A stretch of DNA of 52,514 nucleotides from Methylotenera sp. (lineage in GTDB: Bacteria > Pseudomonadota > Gammaproteobacteria > Burkholderiales > Methylophilaceae), in assembly GCA_014378845.1 (NCBI GenBank), contig JACMNB010000065.1, positions 1-52,514 of the forward strand, given 5' to 3'. The notes under the pieces are model-generated. The model did no database searches and was not told where the DNA came from. It worked only from the letters and a program-made list of their open reading frames with translations. Both the position numbers and the translations under genes were made by a program. Positions 16,430 to 25,964 of the stretch are shown piece after piece. Position 1 is the first letter of the stretch. Every line of letters starts with the position of its first letter.

Positions 16430-17140
16430 TTAAAACTCAAATGGCTGCATTTGCGGCGCATTGATTAAGCTGGGCAGGCAAGTTTCAAACAACACATCCT
16501 CTCTAAAACCCGTATCAGAAACGCGCTGAATTAATGTGGCTTGCATGGCAGGCGCATTGCCCAGCACCATAAACAGTACGCCGCCAATAGTTAACTGCTG
16601 ACGCACGTTTGCTGGTTCGCGCGGCGATGAGCCTGTATAGACAATCGCATCAAATAACTGCTGATCATATGGCTGGCCTAATATGCCATCTGCAACGGTT
16701 AGCGTTATATTGTTAATATTATTGTTTGCTAAGTTATAAGCCGCTTGCGCGCTTAAATCTGCATTAATTTCTATCGCATCTACGTGTTTTGCCAAGCTTG
16801 CTAACAAGGCAGTAAAATAGCCGCTACCCGTGCCAATATGTAAAACATGTTGATGCTTTTGCACGTTGAGTGCCTGCAAAATACGGCCTTCTAGCTTGGG
16901 GCTAAGCATGGATTGTAATTGACCATTTGAATCATAACCCAGCGGAATTTCAATATCGGCAAACGCTAAACCTTGATAGGCAACAGGCACAAATCGTTCG
17001 CGCGGTATGTCATTTAATAATTGCAATACCGTAGGATCAAGCACATCCCAAGTGCGAATCTGCTGCTCTATCATATTAAATCTAGCTTCACGCTGCGCAG
17101 CAGCACTTTGCCTATTAAATTCTGTGGTATTGCCTTGCAT
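16430..17140 (-). CDS. pcm: Protein-L-isoaspartate O-methyltransferase family protein
   Basis: A class I SAM methyltransferase of the PIMT family: HIGTGSGYFTALLA (SAM loop, about 102-115) and VDAIEINADLS (acidic strand) are clear. Genuine PIMTs carry GQTISQP-like residues in the substrate pocket; here the segment reads GQLQSMLSPKLEG, so the key Ile-Ser is not conserved. This divergent form next to tolC is a recurrent betaproteobacterial arrangement, and repair of isoaspartate is therefore uncertain. It is the first clear gene of the pcm-tolC-hydrolase operon. Start ATG 17140, with no strong ribosome site. Confidence 0.85.
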   Translation of the reverse strand: MQGNTTEFNRQSAAAQREARFNMIEQQIRTWDVLDPTVLQLLNDIPRERFVPVAYQGLAFADIEIPLGYDSNGQLQSMLSPKLEGRILQALNVQKHQHVLHIGTGSGYFTALLASLAKHVDAIEINADLSAQAAYNLANNNINNITLTVADGILGQPYDQQLFDAIVYTGSSPREPANVRQQLTIGGVLFMVLGNAPAMQATLIQRVSDTGFREDVLFETCLPSLINAPQMQPFEF

Positions 17141-17200
17141 AAATAAACCTCTAAATTTGTTTAAAATTATAGCTTAAGTATTTGAAGTAAAGCAATTATT

Positions 17201-17359
17201 TTAAATTTTAACCATGATTTTAAGCCGTGCTTCATGCAAAACTGGCAAAAATAATACAATTAACAAAGCTGCAATAACCAATTCGCCCAAAATCGGCGCC
17301 ATCAAACTGCGGAGTACTAGCCTTAAGGTTTTATTCACCCAGCGATGCTGGATTGACAT
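17201..17359 (-). CDS. Possible small membrane protein, 52 aa
   Basis: In the 315-bp gap between pcm and the EamA-type gene, a minus-strand frame begins at ATG 17359 and encodes a basic N-terminus (about 18 residues), a single hydrophobic helix (LGELVIAALLIVLFLPVL) and a short basic tail ending MVKI. The positive-inside charge pattern is that of a one-pass membrane peptide. There is no clear ribosome site, and a GTG within the frame is an alternative start. Nothing else was seen in this gap. Plausible but unproven. Confidence 0.4.
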   Translation of the reverse strand: MSIQHRWVNKTLRLVLRSLMAPILGELVIAALLIVLFLPVLHEARLKIMVKI

Positions 17360-17455
17360 TTAGCGTTGCAGATTAAACGCGTTCAACAATAGATTGATGA
17401 GTTTGTTAGCGTTTAGTTGCAATAATGAAGTTGGTTTAAAAGGGTATTTTTGACG

Positions 17456-17878
17456 CTATTTTTTTGCGATGACTAGCAAACCCGCCACAATTAAAAGTGC
17501 GCCTAGCGCAGTTTGCAAGGTGATGGCTTCTTTTAGTAGCCACCAAGCCAGCAAAATGGCGATAACCACGCTACCTTTATCAATTAGCGCCACGGTTGCC
17601 ACATCGCCCATTTTTAACGCTTTATAATAAAAAATCCACGAGCCAGCAGTGGTAATACCCGATAAACCAAGCCAAATATAATTGACTTTTTGTAGCGATT
17701 TAATTTCAGCAGGCTCTACCGCCATAACAGCAAATATCAAGACAAAAGCACATACAAACAGGGTGCGAACCGTTAAACCTAATTCAGACGAAATGCCAGC
17801 CAGGCCTTGCTTTGCGACTACCGAAGTGAACCCTGCAAATATTGCAGAGATAATGGCGTAGATAACCCAGCGCTCCAT
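17456..17878 (-). CDS. EamA-type single-domain membrane transporter
   Basis: A 140-residue protein with about five hydrophobic helices and the EamA (DMT superfamily) signature, including SAIFAGFTSVVAKQGL at the start and a C-terminal ALGALLIVAGLLVIAKK. It is a single EamA unit rather than the usual two, so a dimer is expected. The start ATG overlaps the DUF1003 stop (TGATG), a tight translational coupling. Small-molecule export is typical of the superfamily; the substrate is unknown. Confidence 0.82.
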   Translation of the reverse strand: MERWVIYAIISAIFAGFTSVVAKQGLAGISSELGLTVRTLFVCAFVLIFAVMAVEPAEIKSLQKVNYIWLGLSGITTAGSWIFYYKALKMGDVATVALIDKGSVVIAILLAWWLLKEAITLQTALGALLIVAGLLVIAKK

Positions 17879-18414
17879 CACTTGCCTTGATTGAAGGCGT
17901 GAGTTTGCGCCAAAATTAGCTGTGTGGCTTCTTCCAGTTTTTGCTCAAGCGCTTGAATGCGCTCATCCACGCTTTGAATAGCGAACTCGGCGCGCACGTT
18001 CACCTCATGGTCAATTTCGGCGTCAAGCCTATCGCGCGCACTTTGACGATTTTGCGACATCATGATAATGGGGGCTTGTACGGCAGCCAGCATTGATAGT
18101 ATTAGGTTAAGAAAAACATACGGGTATGGGTCAAATGCTTCTTGGCGCGGGCCAAGCACTTCGGTATTTAAAAATGCCCACAACAACAATCCAAACAAAA
18201 ATAAAATAATAAAAGACCACGAACCCGCGACTTTTGCAACGCCATCTGCCGCAAATTGGCCAAAAGAACGTGTATCAACATATTCTTGGTTAACATCACG
18301 TACATTTTCCATGCTATCCAACATCTCAGATAGATCTTCGCGTTCGGCTTTTGAAAGCTCTTTCCACTCTTTTTCTGAAAGTTTTTTAACAGATTTTACT
18401 GACGATTTTGTCAT
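17878..18414 (-). CDS. DUF1003 membrane protein
   Basis: A 178-residue inner-membrane protein of the DUF1003 family. An acidic/basic N-terminal cytosolic region (1-60) is followed by two transmembrane helices around residues 65-83 and 98-114, with the family signatures FDPYPYVFLNLILS and APIIMMSQNRQSARDR. The C-terminus (about 130-175) is a coiled coil (VDERIQALEQKLEEATQL). It is coupled by a 1-base overlap to the downstream EamA gene, suggesting a joint role. Function of the family is not established. Confidence 0.88.
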   Translation of the reverse strand: MTKSSVKSVKKLSEKEWKELSKAEREDLSEMLDSMENVRDVNQEYVDTRSFGQFAADGVAKVAGSWSFIILFLFGLLLWAFLNTEVLGPRQEAFDPYPYVFLNLILSMLAAVQAPIIMMSQNRQSARDRLDAEIDHEVNVRAEFAIQSVDERIQALEQKLEEATQLILAQTHAFNQGK

Positions 18415-18467
18415 TACTGATTAACCTTAATTGCTACTTTAAAGCCATCTAAATTAGTAGCTGAAGA

Positions 18468-18617
18468 TTAAACAATAAAGCCTGGCCACACAACTGGCAA
18501 TACCGTTAAGGCAAACACAAAAACCAACCATTCCATGCCCCAACGCTCGAGATGCCCAGTGAAATGGAGGGTGAGTACCGCAATTGCCAGCGCATAATAA
18601 ATTGCAATGAGTACCAT
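18468..18617 (-). CDS. Small membrane protein, 49 aa
   Basis: A short minus-strand frame upstream of the DUF1003 gene encodes 49 residues with two hydrophobic stretches (VLIAIYYALAIAVLTLHF and WLVFVFALTVLPVVWPGF) separated by a polar turn (TGHLERWGMEW). A ribosome-like AGGTG lies 8 nt before the ATG. The stop is 53 bp before the DUF1003 start, so it is likely the first gene of that operon. Its composition is too regular for chance reading. The other part of the 18415-18912 interval holds the TPP riboswitch and thiC leader. Confidence 0.55.
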   Translation of the reverse strand: MVLIAIYYALAIAVLTLHFTGHLERWGMEWLVFVFALTVLPVVWPGFIV

Positions 18618-18773
18618 AAAAATACACCTAAATAAGAATTTTTAGTTAAGCCCATTTATAACATTTTTTAGCAAAAATACCTAAAAATTTAAGCGCTTTA
18701 TTCAGTAATTTTGCTTAATGTTGCAAAATGGTTTCTTGCGTTTTGGGCTTTTTTCGCGTAAATTCAAATCATT

Positions 18774-20808
<2,035 letters not shown>

Positions 20809-20842
20809 TCCTCCACCAGCGTCGTTCAGCAATACTAAAGCC

Positions 20843-20871
20843 ACTGGATTCCGTGTCAGGCACGGAATGAC
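20843..20871. repeat. Dispersed palindromic repeat, TGGATTCC...GGAATGACG type
   Basis: ATTCCGTG and CACGGAAT form an 8-bp stem around TCAGG, in the frame of a TGGATTCC-GGAATGACG repeat. A second copy of the same family lies inside rluB at 23143-23170. It is a common dispersed repeat in Proteobacteria (the one that yields PVIPAQAGIH-like peptides when read on the other strand). Confidence 0.7.
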
Positions 20872-20877
20872 GAAACG

Positions 20878-20904
20878 AAAAAGCCAGCGAAAGCTGGCTT
20901 TTTA
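20878..20904 (+). terminator. Rho-independent terminator of thiC
   Basis: AAAGCCAGC and GCTGGCTTT form a 9-bp stem with a GAAA tetraloop, followed by a short T run. It is preceded by an A run, so it can also work in the opposite direction for the AbrB-type gene at 20922. Confidence 0.85.
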
Positions 20905-20921
20905 ATTTAAATCCAAACCAC

Positions 20922-21146
20922 TTATTCAGCCAATTTTTTAAATGTATCTGGATACTCACTCATTAACTCACGCCCAAGCTCCAGCTGTTTATTAAGGTCT
21001 GGGTTATTTTTACTTAAACGAATACCCAGCGGAGTTTCCGTCACAAACAATTCATCACCTTTTTCTAGCTTCATTTTAGCCAAAAATTCTTCAGGTAAAA
21101 TTACGCCGAGTGAATTACCAGTTTCAATGATTTTTAGTGTGTTCAT
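20922..21146 (-). CDS. Orphan AbrB/MazE-type DNA-binding protein (antitoxin-like)
   Basis: A 74-residue swapped-hairpin AbrB-type protein: KIIETGNSLGVILPEEFLAK (residues 4-23) is the usual DNA-binding motif, and the C-terminal helix (about 47-72) resembles the toxin-binding tail of MazE-like antitoxins. A GTG 9 bp upstream is an alternative start. Downstream there is only the thiC terminator, so no toxin gene follows. It precedes, in opposite order, an OLD-type gene. Family members often autoregulate; a 10-bp palindrome lies just upstream. It may be a remnant of a toxin-antitoxin module or a lone regulator. Confidence 0.8.
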   Translation of the reverse strand: MNTLKIIETGNSLGVILPEEFLAKMKLEKGDELFVTETPLGIRLSKNNPDLNKQLELGRELMSEYPDTFKKLAE

Positions 21147-21157
21147 TTTTTGCACTG

Positions 21158-21183
21158 TAACATGTTATAGCAACCGTTATAAT
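21158..21183 (-). promoter_or_regulatory. Candidate operator upstream of the AbrB-type gene
   Basis: A perfect 10-bp palindrome, TAACATGTTA (21158-21167), is followed by TTATAGCAACCGTTATAA, an imperfect inverted repeat around the likely promoter. AbrB/MazE antitoxins bind such palindromes to repress themselves, so this is a plausible autoregulatory site. Assignment is by position and symmetry only. Confidence 0.35.
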
Positions 21184-21220
21184 ATATTTTTGCGTTAACT
21201 TTGAAAAGGTTAGTTGATTA

Positions 21221-21249
21221 GGTGTGCAAATTAAATTATTTTGCACACC
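21221..21249 (-). terminator. Perfect 10-bp inverted repeat, probable terminator hairpin of the OLD-like gene
   Basis: GGTGTGCAAA and TTTGCACACC form a perfect 10-bp stem around a 9-nt AT loop, between the 3' end of the OLD-like gene and the AbrB-type promoter. It lacks a clear T run on the minus strand, so it may be a weak terminator or an mRNA 3'-end stabiliser. Confidence 0.45.
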
Positions 21250-21297
21250 CTACGCTTGCTAATTAAGTCGTCAACTCAGATGGAGTTTGGCTAATTA

Positions 21298-22782
21298 TCA
21301 AACTTTTGCTGGGCTGCTAAGAATCTGACTAATGCTATTTATAAATTTCGTAAAATCAACATGCTCTATTAAGTCGTCAGCTAAGTTAATAATAAATGCA
21401 TCTTCTTTTATTCCTCTAGATTCAAAATCTTTTTTCAAAGAGAAATAGAATTTTTTATCAGGTTGTGATGTTTTGTTTGGATATAACTTATTAAATTCAG
21501 CAATAAGAGTGTCCAGTGATTTAATCGTAAAATATTTATCGTTAAGTATTTTCTTTAATACTGGATTTCTATTTTGAATTGTTATTTCATAAAGAAAGTT
21601 TTCTATACTCTTTATTGGTAAAAAAAGTTTTTTTATATCCTTAAACTCGTGAGGCACTTCATCTTGAATATCACCATCTAATATACTTGCAATTTGTCTT
21701 CCTAATCCTAAAACATTCCATCTTAATAACTCTCGATGCAACGTGAGTACGTTATTCCACCCTCCTACAGGCACAATATGAATTAATTTGCTGGTTTTTA
21801 AATTTTCTTTAAATAAGATTTTATCTACTATTGCTTTGGTCAAAATGTCTTCAGCTAGAAAAAGAAAGTCGAATCCGTCATGACTATAGACATCCCTAAT
21901 TAAATAACTTGGATAACAATTAGATTCGAGTGTGATATCCCCATTGTTATTTTCAATTTTTAGTAGATTGCTAGGTTTTAATTTCCTTATAACCTCAGGG
22001 GAGTGAGTTGTTAGGATAACTACAAGATTTTCATTTTCTTCCGTCAAAGTACTTAGAAGGTCAAGTAAACGGCTCACTGCAATCGGATGGAGCGCCAATT
22101 CAATTTCGTCAATTAATACAAGAATTTTATTGTCTTTACTTAAAGATTTTCTAACAATTGAGTTATAGACAAAATGAAGAAGAGAAACTAATAGACACTC
22201 ACCAGAACTCATTCGATATTGACTTATTAGCAATCCATTAACCTCATTAAAATATGGAGCATTTTCTAAGTACAGACTTTGAGTAATATACCTATTTTTT
22301 ATTCTCTTTAAGTTTTTATAATGTTCATAATTGCCATGAAGTATGAAACTCATTTTTTCAATTACATACGCATCAGAATCAACAATATCAGTAATGTTTA
22401 TCTTACCTGCCGCAAGCAAAGAGTCAATTTTTCTTGAATCGTTGAATCTAGTTCCATATAATAAACTGCCTTCATACATTCCATTGAATTTAGTAGAGTT
22501 TGGGAATGTATCGCATTTCCAAAACTCTTTATCTGAGCAACTCCATTTGTCGACATGCCCTTTGTAATTAAACTCAATACAAGAGTTTTCAATTGAGTAA
22601 TCTTCTTTTTGCAAAATACTTAAATGATGACGTGAAATAATTTGTGCCAAAGCCAATAAGACTGTACTTTTACCGCATCCATTATTGCCAACAATTCCGT
22701 ATACACCCTTCTCTAAAGGTATTTCTACATTTGCAGATTTAATATGTCTGATGTTTGATATTTTTATGCTTATGTTATCCAT
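21298..22782 (-). CDS. OLD-like ATPase with C-terminal TOPRIM-like domain (possible defence protein)
   Basis: A 494-residue ABC-type ATPase fused to a nuclease-like domain. The ATPase has Walker A GNNGCGKST (residues 32-40), signature MSSGE (191-195), Walker B ILVLIDE (220-226) and a H-loop in TTHS (258-261). The C-terminal third contains ED (311-312) and DGD (369-371), matching the acidic Glu and Asp-x-Asp of TOPRIM domains. This is the OLD-nuclease layout (AAA-15 plus TOPRIM/DUF4435-like); related proteins include PARIS and Gabija ATPases. The gene is markedly AT-rich against rluB and thiC, with no recognisable partner gene, suggesting a horizontally acquired stand-alone unit. Antiphage function is a hypothesis. 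The ATG is 22782, in the ATTATTTTCTAA-type leader without strong ribosome site. Confidence 0.72.
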   Translation of the reverse strand: MDNISIKISNIRHIKSANVEIPLEKGVYGIVGNNGCGKSTVLLALAQIISRHHLSILQKEDYSIENSCIEFNYKGHVDKWSCSDKEFWKCDTFPNSTKFNGMYEGSLLYGTRFNDSRKIDSLLAAGKINITDIVDSDAYVIEKMSFILHGNYEHYKNLKRIKNRYITQSLYLENAPYFNEVNGLLISQYRMSSGECLLVSLLHFVYNSIVRKSLSKDNKILVLIDEIELALHPIAVSRLLDLLSTLTEENENLVVILTTHSPEVIRKLKPSNLLKIENNNGDITLESNCYPSYLIRDVYSHDGFDFLFLAEDILTKAIVDKILFKENLKTSKLIHIVPVGGWNNVLTLHRELLRWNVLGLGRQIASILDGDIQDEVPHEFKDIKKLFLPIKSIENFLYEITIQNRNPVLKKILNDKYFTIKSLDTLIAEFNKLYPNKTSQPDKKFYFSLKKDFESRGIKEDAFIINLADDLIEHVDFTKFINSISQILSSPAKV

Positions 22783-22973
22783 ATTATTTTCTAATTTTTC
22801 ATGATTTATTGGTAAGTTATTAGCAACTAAATTCCCAGTTGAGACAACACGTAGGATCTGAATACATTAATGAAGAAAATTAACAGGCTGCCTCAAAGTA
22901 ATCAACCAGCAAATGTTTAATAAATAAAAACTTACATCATTATTTTGGTAAAATAGTCTTATAAATTAATTAA

Positions 22974-24338
22974 TTGCAGACTATTTTGACCACTCTTAAA
23001 ATCATTAAAAAACCTAGCGATGCGCCAACGGCCAGCAAAGCGCCTGTGCGCCGCGCTGACCTGAATAAGCGCGATCGCACTGTTGCGCCGCCTAAGCCTG
23101 TGGCTCGGGTTGGTGAGGCGCTGGCTGTTTCTAAAGACAAAATGGATTCCCGCCTGCGCGGGAATGACGGGCGTGGTGGTGACATGCGAGCGGATACAAG
23201 GCCTGAAAACAAGCCAGATGGCGCGCGGCAGCGTAACCATCGTTTTGATGGCAAGCAGCATGGTGAGCCTTTTGCACAGAACATTGCTGGCGAAAAACCT
23301 GAAACAGAAAGGCCGCTTAGAAGCAATTTAAGGGCTGAATCTGCGGGCGAATCTAGGCCAAGTGAGTTTAAAACAGGCGAATTCAAACCAAGAAATGTCG
23401 AATCAAGGCCAGCCGAGCCTAGGCAACACAAGCCTGCTGGCGTTGATACGCGCGTGACGCCGCGGCCAGATAAAAACGAGCCGCAATACCGCCAAGCACC
23501 GCGTCGTGGTGGTAAGGTGCGCGATGGTTATGATGGCGCAAGCCAGCCGCAATATGGCGCGGCGGCTAAGGCGGCTTATAAATCTTCACCTATTAATGTG
23601 GATTCACCGCGCCTTTCTAAAGTGATGGCGGAGCGTGGACTTTGCTCGCGGCGCGAGGCGGATGAGTGGATTATTAACGGCTGGGTGAAGGTGGATGGCG
23701 TGATTATGGAAACGCTGGGTACGCGGATTCAAAAAGATGCTGAGATAATTATCAGCGGTTATGCTTACGAGCAGCAAGCCGAGCAAGTGACGATTTTACT
23801 GCACAAGCCTGTTGGCTATGTGAGCGGGCAGGCGGAAGATGGCTACCAGCCTGCGATTGTGTTGGTGCACCCCGATAACGAGTGGTTGGATGACCCAGAT
23901 TTGTATGAACCGAAAGAATTTCAACGTGGATTTTTGCATGGCCTAGCACCCGCAGGCCGTTTGGATATTGATTCAACAGGTTTGTTAGTGCTCACTCAAG
24001 ATGGCCGCATTGCGCGCCATTTAATTGGTGAAGATTCATCGGTAGAAAAAGAATATTTGGTGCGGGTAGAAGGCGAATTGAGTGACGCCGACATGCAGCG
24101 CTTGAATCACGGCTTAAGTTTAGATGGCGAAAGATTGAAACCCGCCAAAGTAAGCTGGCAGAACGAAGACCAATTGCGCTTTGTGTTGCGCGAGGGCAAA
24201 AAACGCCAAATTAGGCGTATGTGTGAAATGGTGGGCTTATTTGTGGTTGGCCTAAAGCGGGTACGCATTGGAAGTGTAAATTTAGGTAAATTGCCGCAAG
24301 GCCAATGGCGTTATTTGCGCAATGGCGAGCGTTTTTAA
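22974..24338 (+). CDS. rluB: Pseudouridine synthase RluB-like (23S rRNA)
   Basis: RsuA/RluB-family pseudouridine synthase with an S4 RNA-binding domain (about 211-260, LSKVMAERGLCSRREADEWI) and a catalytic domain with GRLDIDSTGLL, where Asp331 is the catalytic residue; GKKRQIRRMCEMVGL is the usual C-terminal motif. The first 205 residues are a disordered, charged extension of low complexity, rich in Pro, Arg and Lys, and include a palindromic repeat read in frame (residues 57-66). The first in-frame start is a TTG with no convincing ribosome site, so the exact N-terminus is uncertain; no ATG lies near. Likely acts on U2605 of 23S rRNA. The adjacent gene is a DUF937 protein. Confidence 0.88.
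   Translation: MQTILTTLKIIKKPSDAPTASKAPVRRADLNKRDRTVAPPKPVARVGEALAVSKDKMDSRLRGNDGRGGDMRADTRPENKPDGARQRNHRFDGKQHGEPFAQNIAGEKPETERPLRSNLRAESAGESRPSEFKTGEFKPRNVESRPAEPRQHKPAGVDTRVTPRPDKNEPQYRQAPRRGGKVRDGYDGASQPQYGAAAKAAYKSSPINVDSPRLSKVMAERGLCSRREADEWIINGWVKVDGVIMETLGTRIQKDAEIIISGYAYEQQAEQVTILLHKPVGYVSGQAEDGYQPAIVLVHPDNEWLDDPDLYEPKEFQRGFLHGLAPAGRLDIDSTGLLVLTQDGRIARHLIGEDSSVEKEYLVRVEGELSDADMQRLNHGLSLDGERLKPAKVSWQNEDQLRFVLREGKKRQIRRMCEMVGLFVVGLKRVRIGSVNLGKLPQGQWRYLRNGERF
23143..23170. repeat. Palindromic repeat inserted in frame inside rluB
   Basis: TGGATTCCCGCCTGCGCGGG followed by AATGACGG forms an 8-bp palindrome (ATTCCCGC/GCGGGAAT). It is translated as MDSRLRGNDG in the disordered extension of the rluB product. 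The other strand reads the familiar PVIPAQAGIH peptide of this repeat family. Its length keeps the reading frame open. Confidence 0.8.
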
Positions 24339-24385
24339 GTTATGCTTTTGTTTGGTAATTTTTGCCATTTTTTAAAGGATGAATA

Positions 24386-24778
24386 ATGGGTTTATTAGAC
24401 GGCGTGATGGGTTCAGTTTTAGGTAAAGTAATGGGTGGTGGCCAAGACGGCATGGCACAAATCGCCTTGGAAATGTTTAACCAAAACGGCGGCATTGGCG
24501 GTGTGTTGGATAAATTTAAAGCGGGCGGTTTAGGCGATGCAGCGGCATCATGGGTTGGCAAAGGTGAGAACATGCCTGTTTCTGCTGATCAAATTTCTAG
24601 CGTTTTAGGCAGCGGCGCAATTGCCGAAATGGCTGCAAAATTTGGTATTGACCCAGCCACATTAACTGCGCAAATTGCACAGCATTTACCAACAGTGGTG
24701 GATAAAATGACACCAAACGGCGCGGTAGAAGCAGGTTCTGGCGACATGTTAAGCACTGTTTTGGGTATGTTTAAATAA
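24386..24778 (+). CDS. DUF937 (YidB-like) protein
   Basis: A 130-residue cytosolic protein of the DUF937/YidB family, rich in Gly, Ala and Met, with the typical start MGLLDGVMGSVLGKVMGGG and a C-terminal helical half (about 65-110). The ATG has AAAGGA 6 nt upstream. It lies 47 bp downstream of rluB on the same strand and is followed by an intrinsic terminator. Function is unknown for the family. Confidence 0.85.
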   Translation: MGLLDGVMGSVLGKVMGGGQDGMAQIALEMFNQNGGIGGVLDKFKAGGLGDAAASWVGKGENMPVSADQISSVLGSGAIAEMAAKFGIDPATLTAQIAQHLPTVVDKMTPNGAVEAGSGDMLSTVLGMFK

Positions 24779-24806
24779 AAATAAGCCCTAGGCTATTTGC
24801 TGTCAA

Positions 24807-24837
24807 TTAAAGGGTGCTATTGCACCCTTTAATTTTT
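24807..24837 (+). terminator. Rho-independent terminator after the DUF937 gene
   Basis: TTAAAGGGTGC and GCACCCTTTAA form an 11-bp stem with a TATT loop, followed by TTTTTT. It ends the rluB-DUF937 transcript. Confidence 0.9.
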
Positions 24838-24883
24838 TAAGGCGGCCTTTAATTTTTCACCTGCCGTTTAATTTTTTTAAACT

Positions 24884-25013
24884 GAGACCTTTGCACGAAA
24901 CGATATTTAGCTTAATTTTCAACAAAAACCTCAAATTCCGTCATTCCCCGCAAACGCTAAGGATGACGGAATAGTAAGTTTTTAGGGTTAAAACTGTTTC
25001 GTGTAAAGGTCTC
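24884..25013. mobile_element. MITE with 18-bp terminal inverted repeats and 5-bp target duplication
   Basis: A 130-bp non-coding element starts GAGACCTTTGCACGAAAC and ends with the reverse complement (17 of 18 bases match). It is flanked by AAACT on both sides (24879-24883 and 25014-25018), a 5-bp target duplication. The inside holds an imperfect hairpin (ATTCCGTCATTC...GATGACGGAAT). The GAGACCTTTGCA end resembles IS5-family tips (as in Neisseria IS1106-like elements), so a full-length helper IS would be needed for movement. It sits 19 bp before the uppP start, so it may influence uppP expression. Confidence 0.8.
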
Positions 25014-25032
25014 AAACTGTTAAAATAACCGT

Positions 25033-25827
25033 ATGGATTTAATACTATTTTTTAAAGCCCTTATTTTAGGGTTGGTAGAAGGCGTTACCGAATTTTTGCC
25101 GATTAGCAGCACTGGGCATTTAATTATCACGGGTGATTTGCTCAATTTTAACGATGAAAAAGGTAAAATTTTCGAAATCGTGATTCAGCTTGGCGCGATT
25201 TTGGCGGTTTGTTGGGCGTATCGTGCCAAAATTGGCCAAGTGCTTGCCACAACAAATCAAAAATCATCACAACAACTGATTATTAATTTAGGCTTGGCTT
25301 TTTTGCCCGCAGCCGTTTTTGGCTTGGCTTTTCATCACCAAATTAAGCATTATTTATTTTCGTCGCTCACGGTTGCATTTGCCTTAATTTTGGGTGGAAT
25401 CGCCATTTTAATCATCGAGCGCATTGCCCCACAAGCCAATATTGAAGCGGTAGACGACATGGATTGGAAACACGCGCTTAAGATTGGCTTTGCGCAATGT
25501 GTGGCGCTTATTCCTGGCGTTTCACGATCTGGCGCGACTATTTTGGGCGGCGTTTTGTTTAGCTTATCGCGCAGCGCGGCGACTGAGTTTTCGTTCTTTT
25601 TAGCGATTCCCATCATGTTTGCGGCTACTGCGTTTGAGCTGCTTTCTAACCGTGGGTTATTTTCATGGCAAGATTTCGATTTGTTTGCGGTCGGCTTCAT
25701 CACCGCATTTTTATCGGCTTTGCTAGTGATTAAGTTATTTATTCGTTACGTAGCCAAACACGATTTTTCTGGCTTTGCTTGGTATCGCATTATTTTTGGG
25801 CTCATCGTGCTGGCCTATTACTGGTGA
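25033..25827 (+). CDS. uppP: Undecaprenyl-diphosphatase UppP (BacA)
   Basis: Integral membrane enzyme (264 residues, eight hydrophobic helices) that dephosphorylates undecaprenyl diphosphate for recycling of the cell-wall carrier lipid and gives bacitracin resistance. The two signature motifs are present: [15 protein letters not shown] with Glu16, Glu20, Ser26 and His29, and PGVSRSG with Arg166. The ATG is 25033; no strong ribosome site is visible, and the region just upstream was overwritten by a MITE, so the original promoter or ribosome site may have been changed. Confident call. Confidence 0.95.
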   Translation: MDLILFFKALILGLVEGVTEFLPISSTGHLIITGDLLNFNDEKGKIFEIVIQLGAILAVCWAYRAKIGQVLATTNQKSSQQLIINLGLAFLPAAVFGLAFHHQIKHYLFSSLTVAFALILGGIAILIIERIAPQANIEAVDDMDWKHALKIGFAQCVALIPGVSRSGATILGGVLFSLSRSAATEFSFFLAIPIMFAATAFELLSNRGLFSWQDFDLFAVGFITAFLSALLVIKLFIRYVAKHDFSGFAWYRIIFGLIVLAYYW

Positions 25828-25964
25828 ACCAAACAAAAGACTTTGCGCTCCAATTTTTAACAGCCCTATACGGCAATCCTCATTTACATCACGATTAGAC
25901 GCATTCGGGTGTAAAATTATGCGTTACTTTTTTAGCTTTAGATTAGCTTTTAGCGAGAAAAATC

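Noticed and set aside
22970-23431. 153-codon minus-strand frame opposite the rluB extension
   Set aside because: Shadow of low-complexity DNA plus the palindromic repeat (it reads FPRRRES-type peptides).
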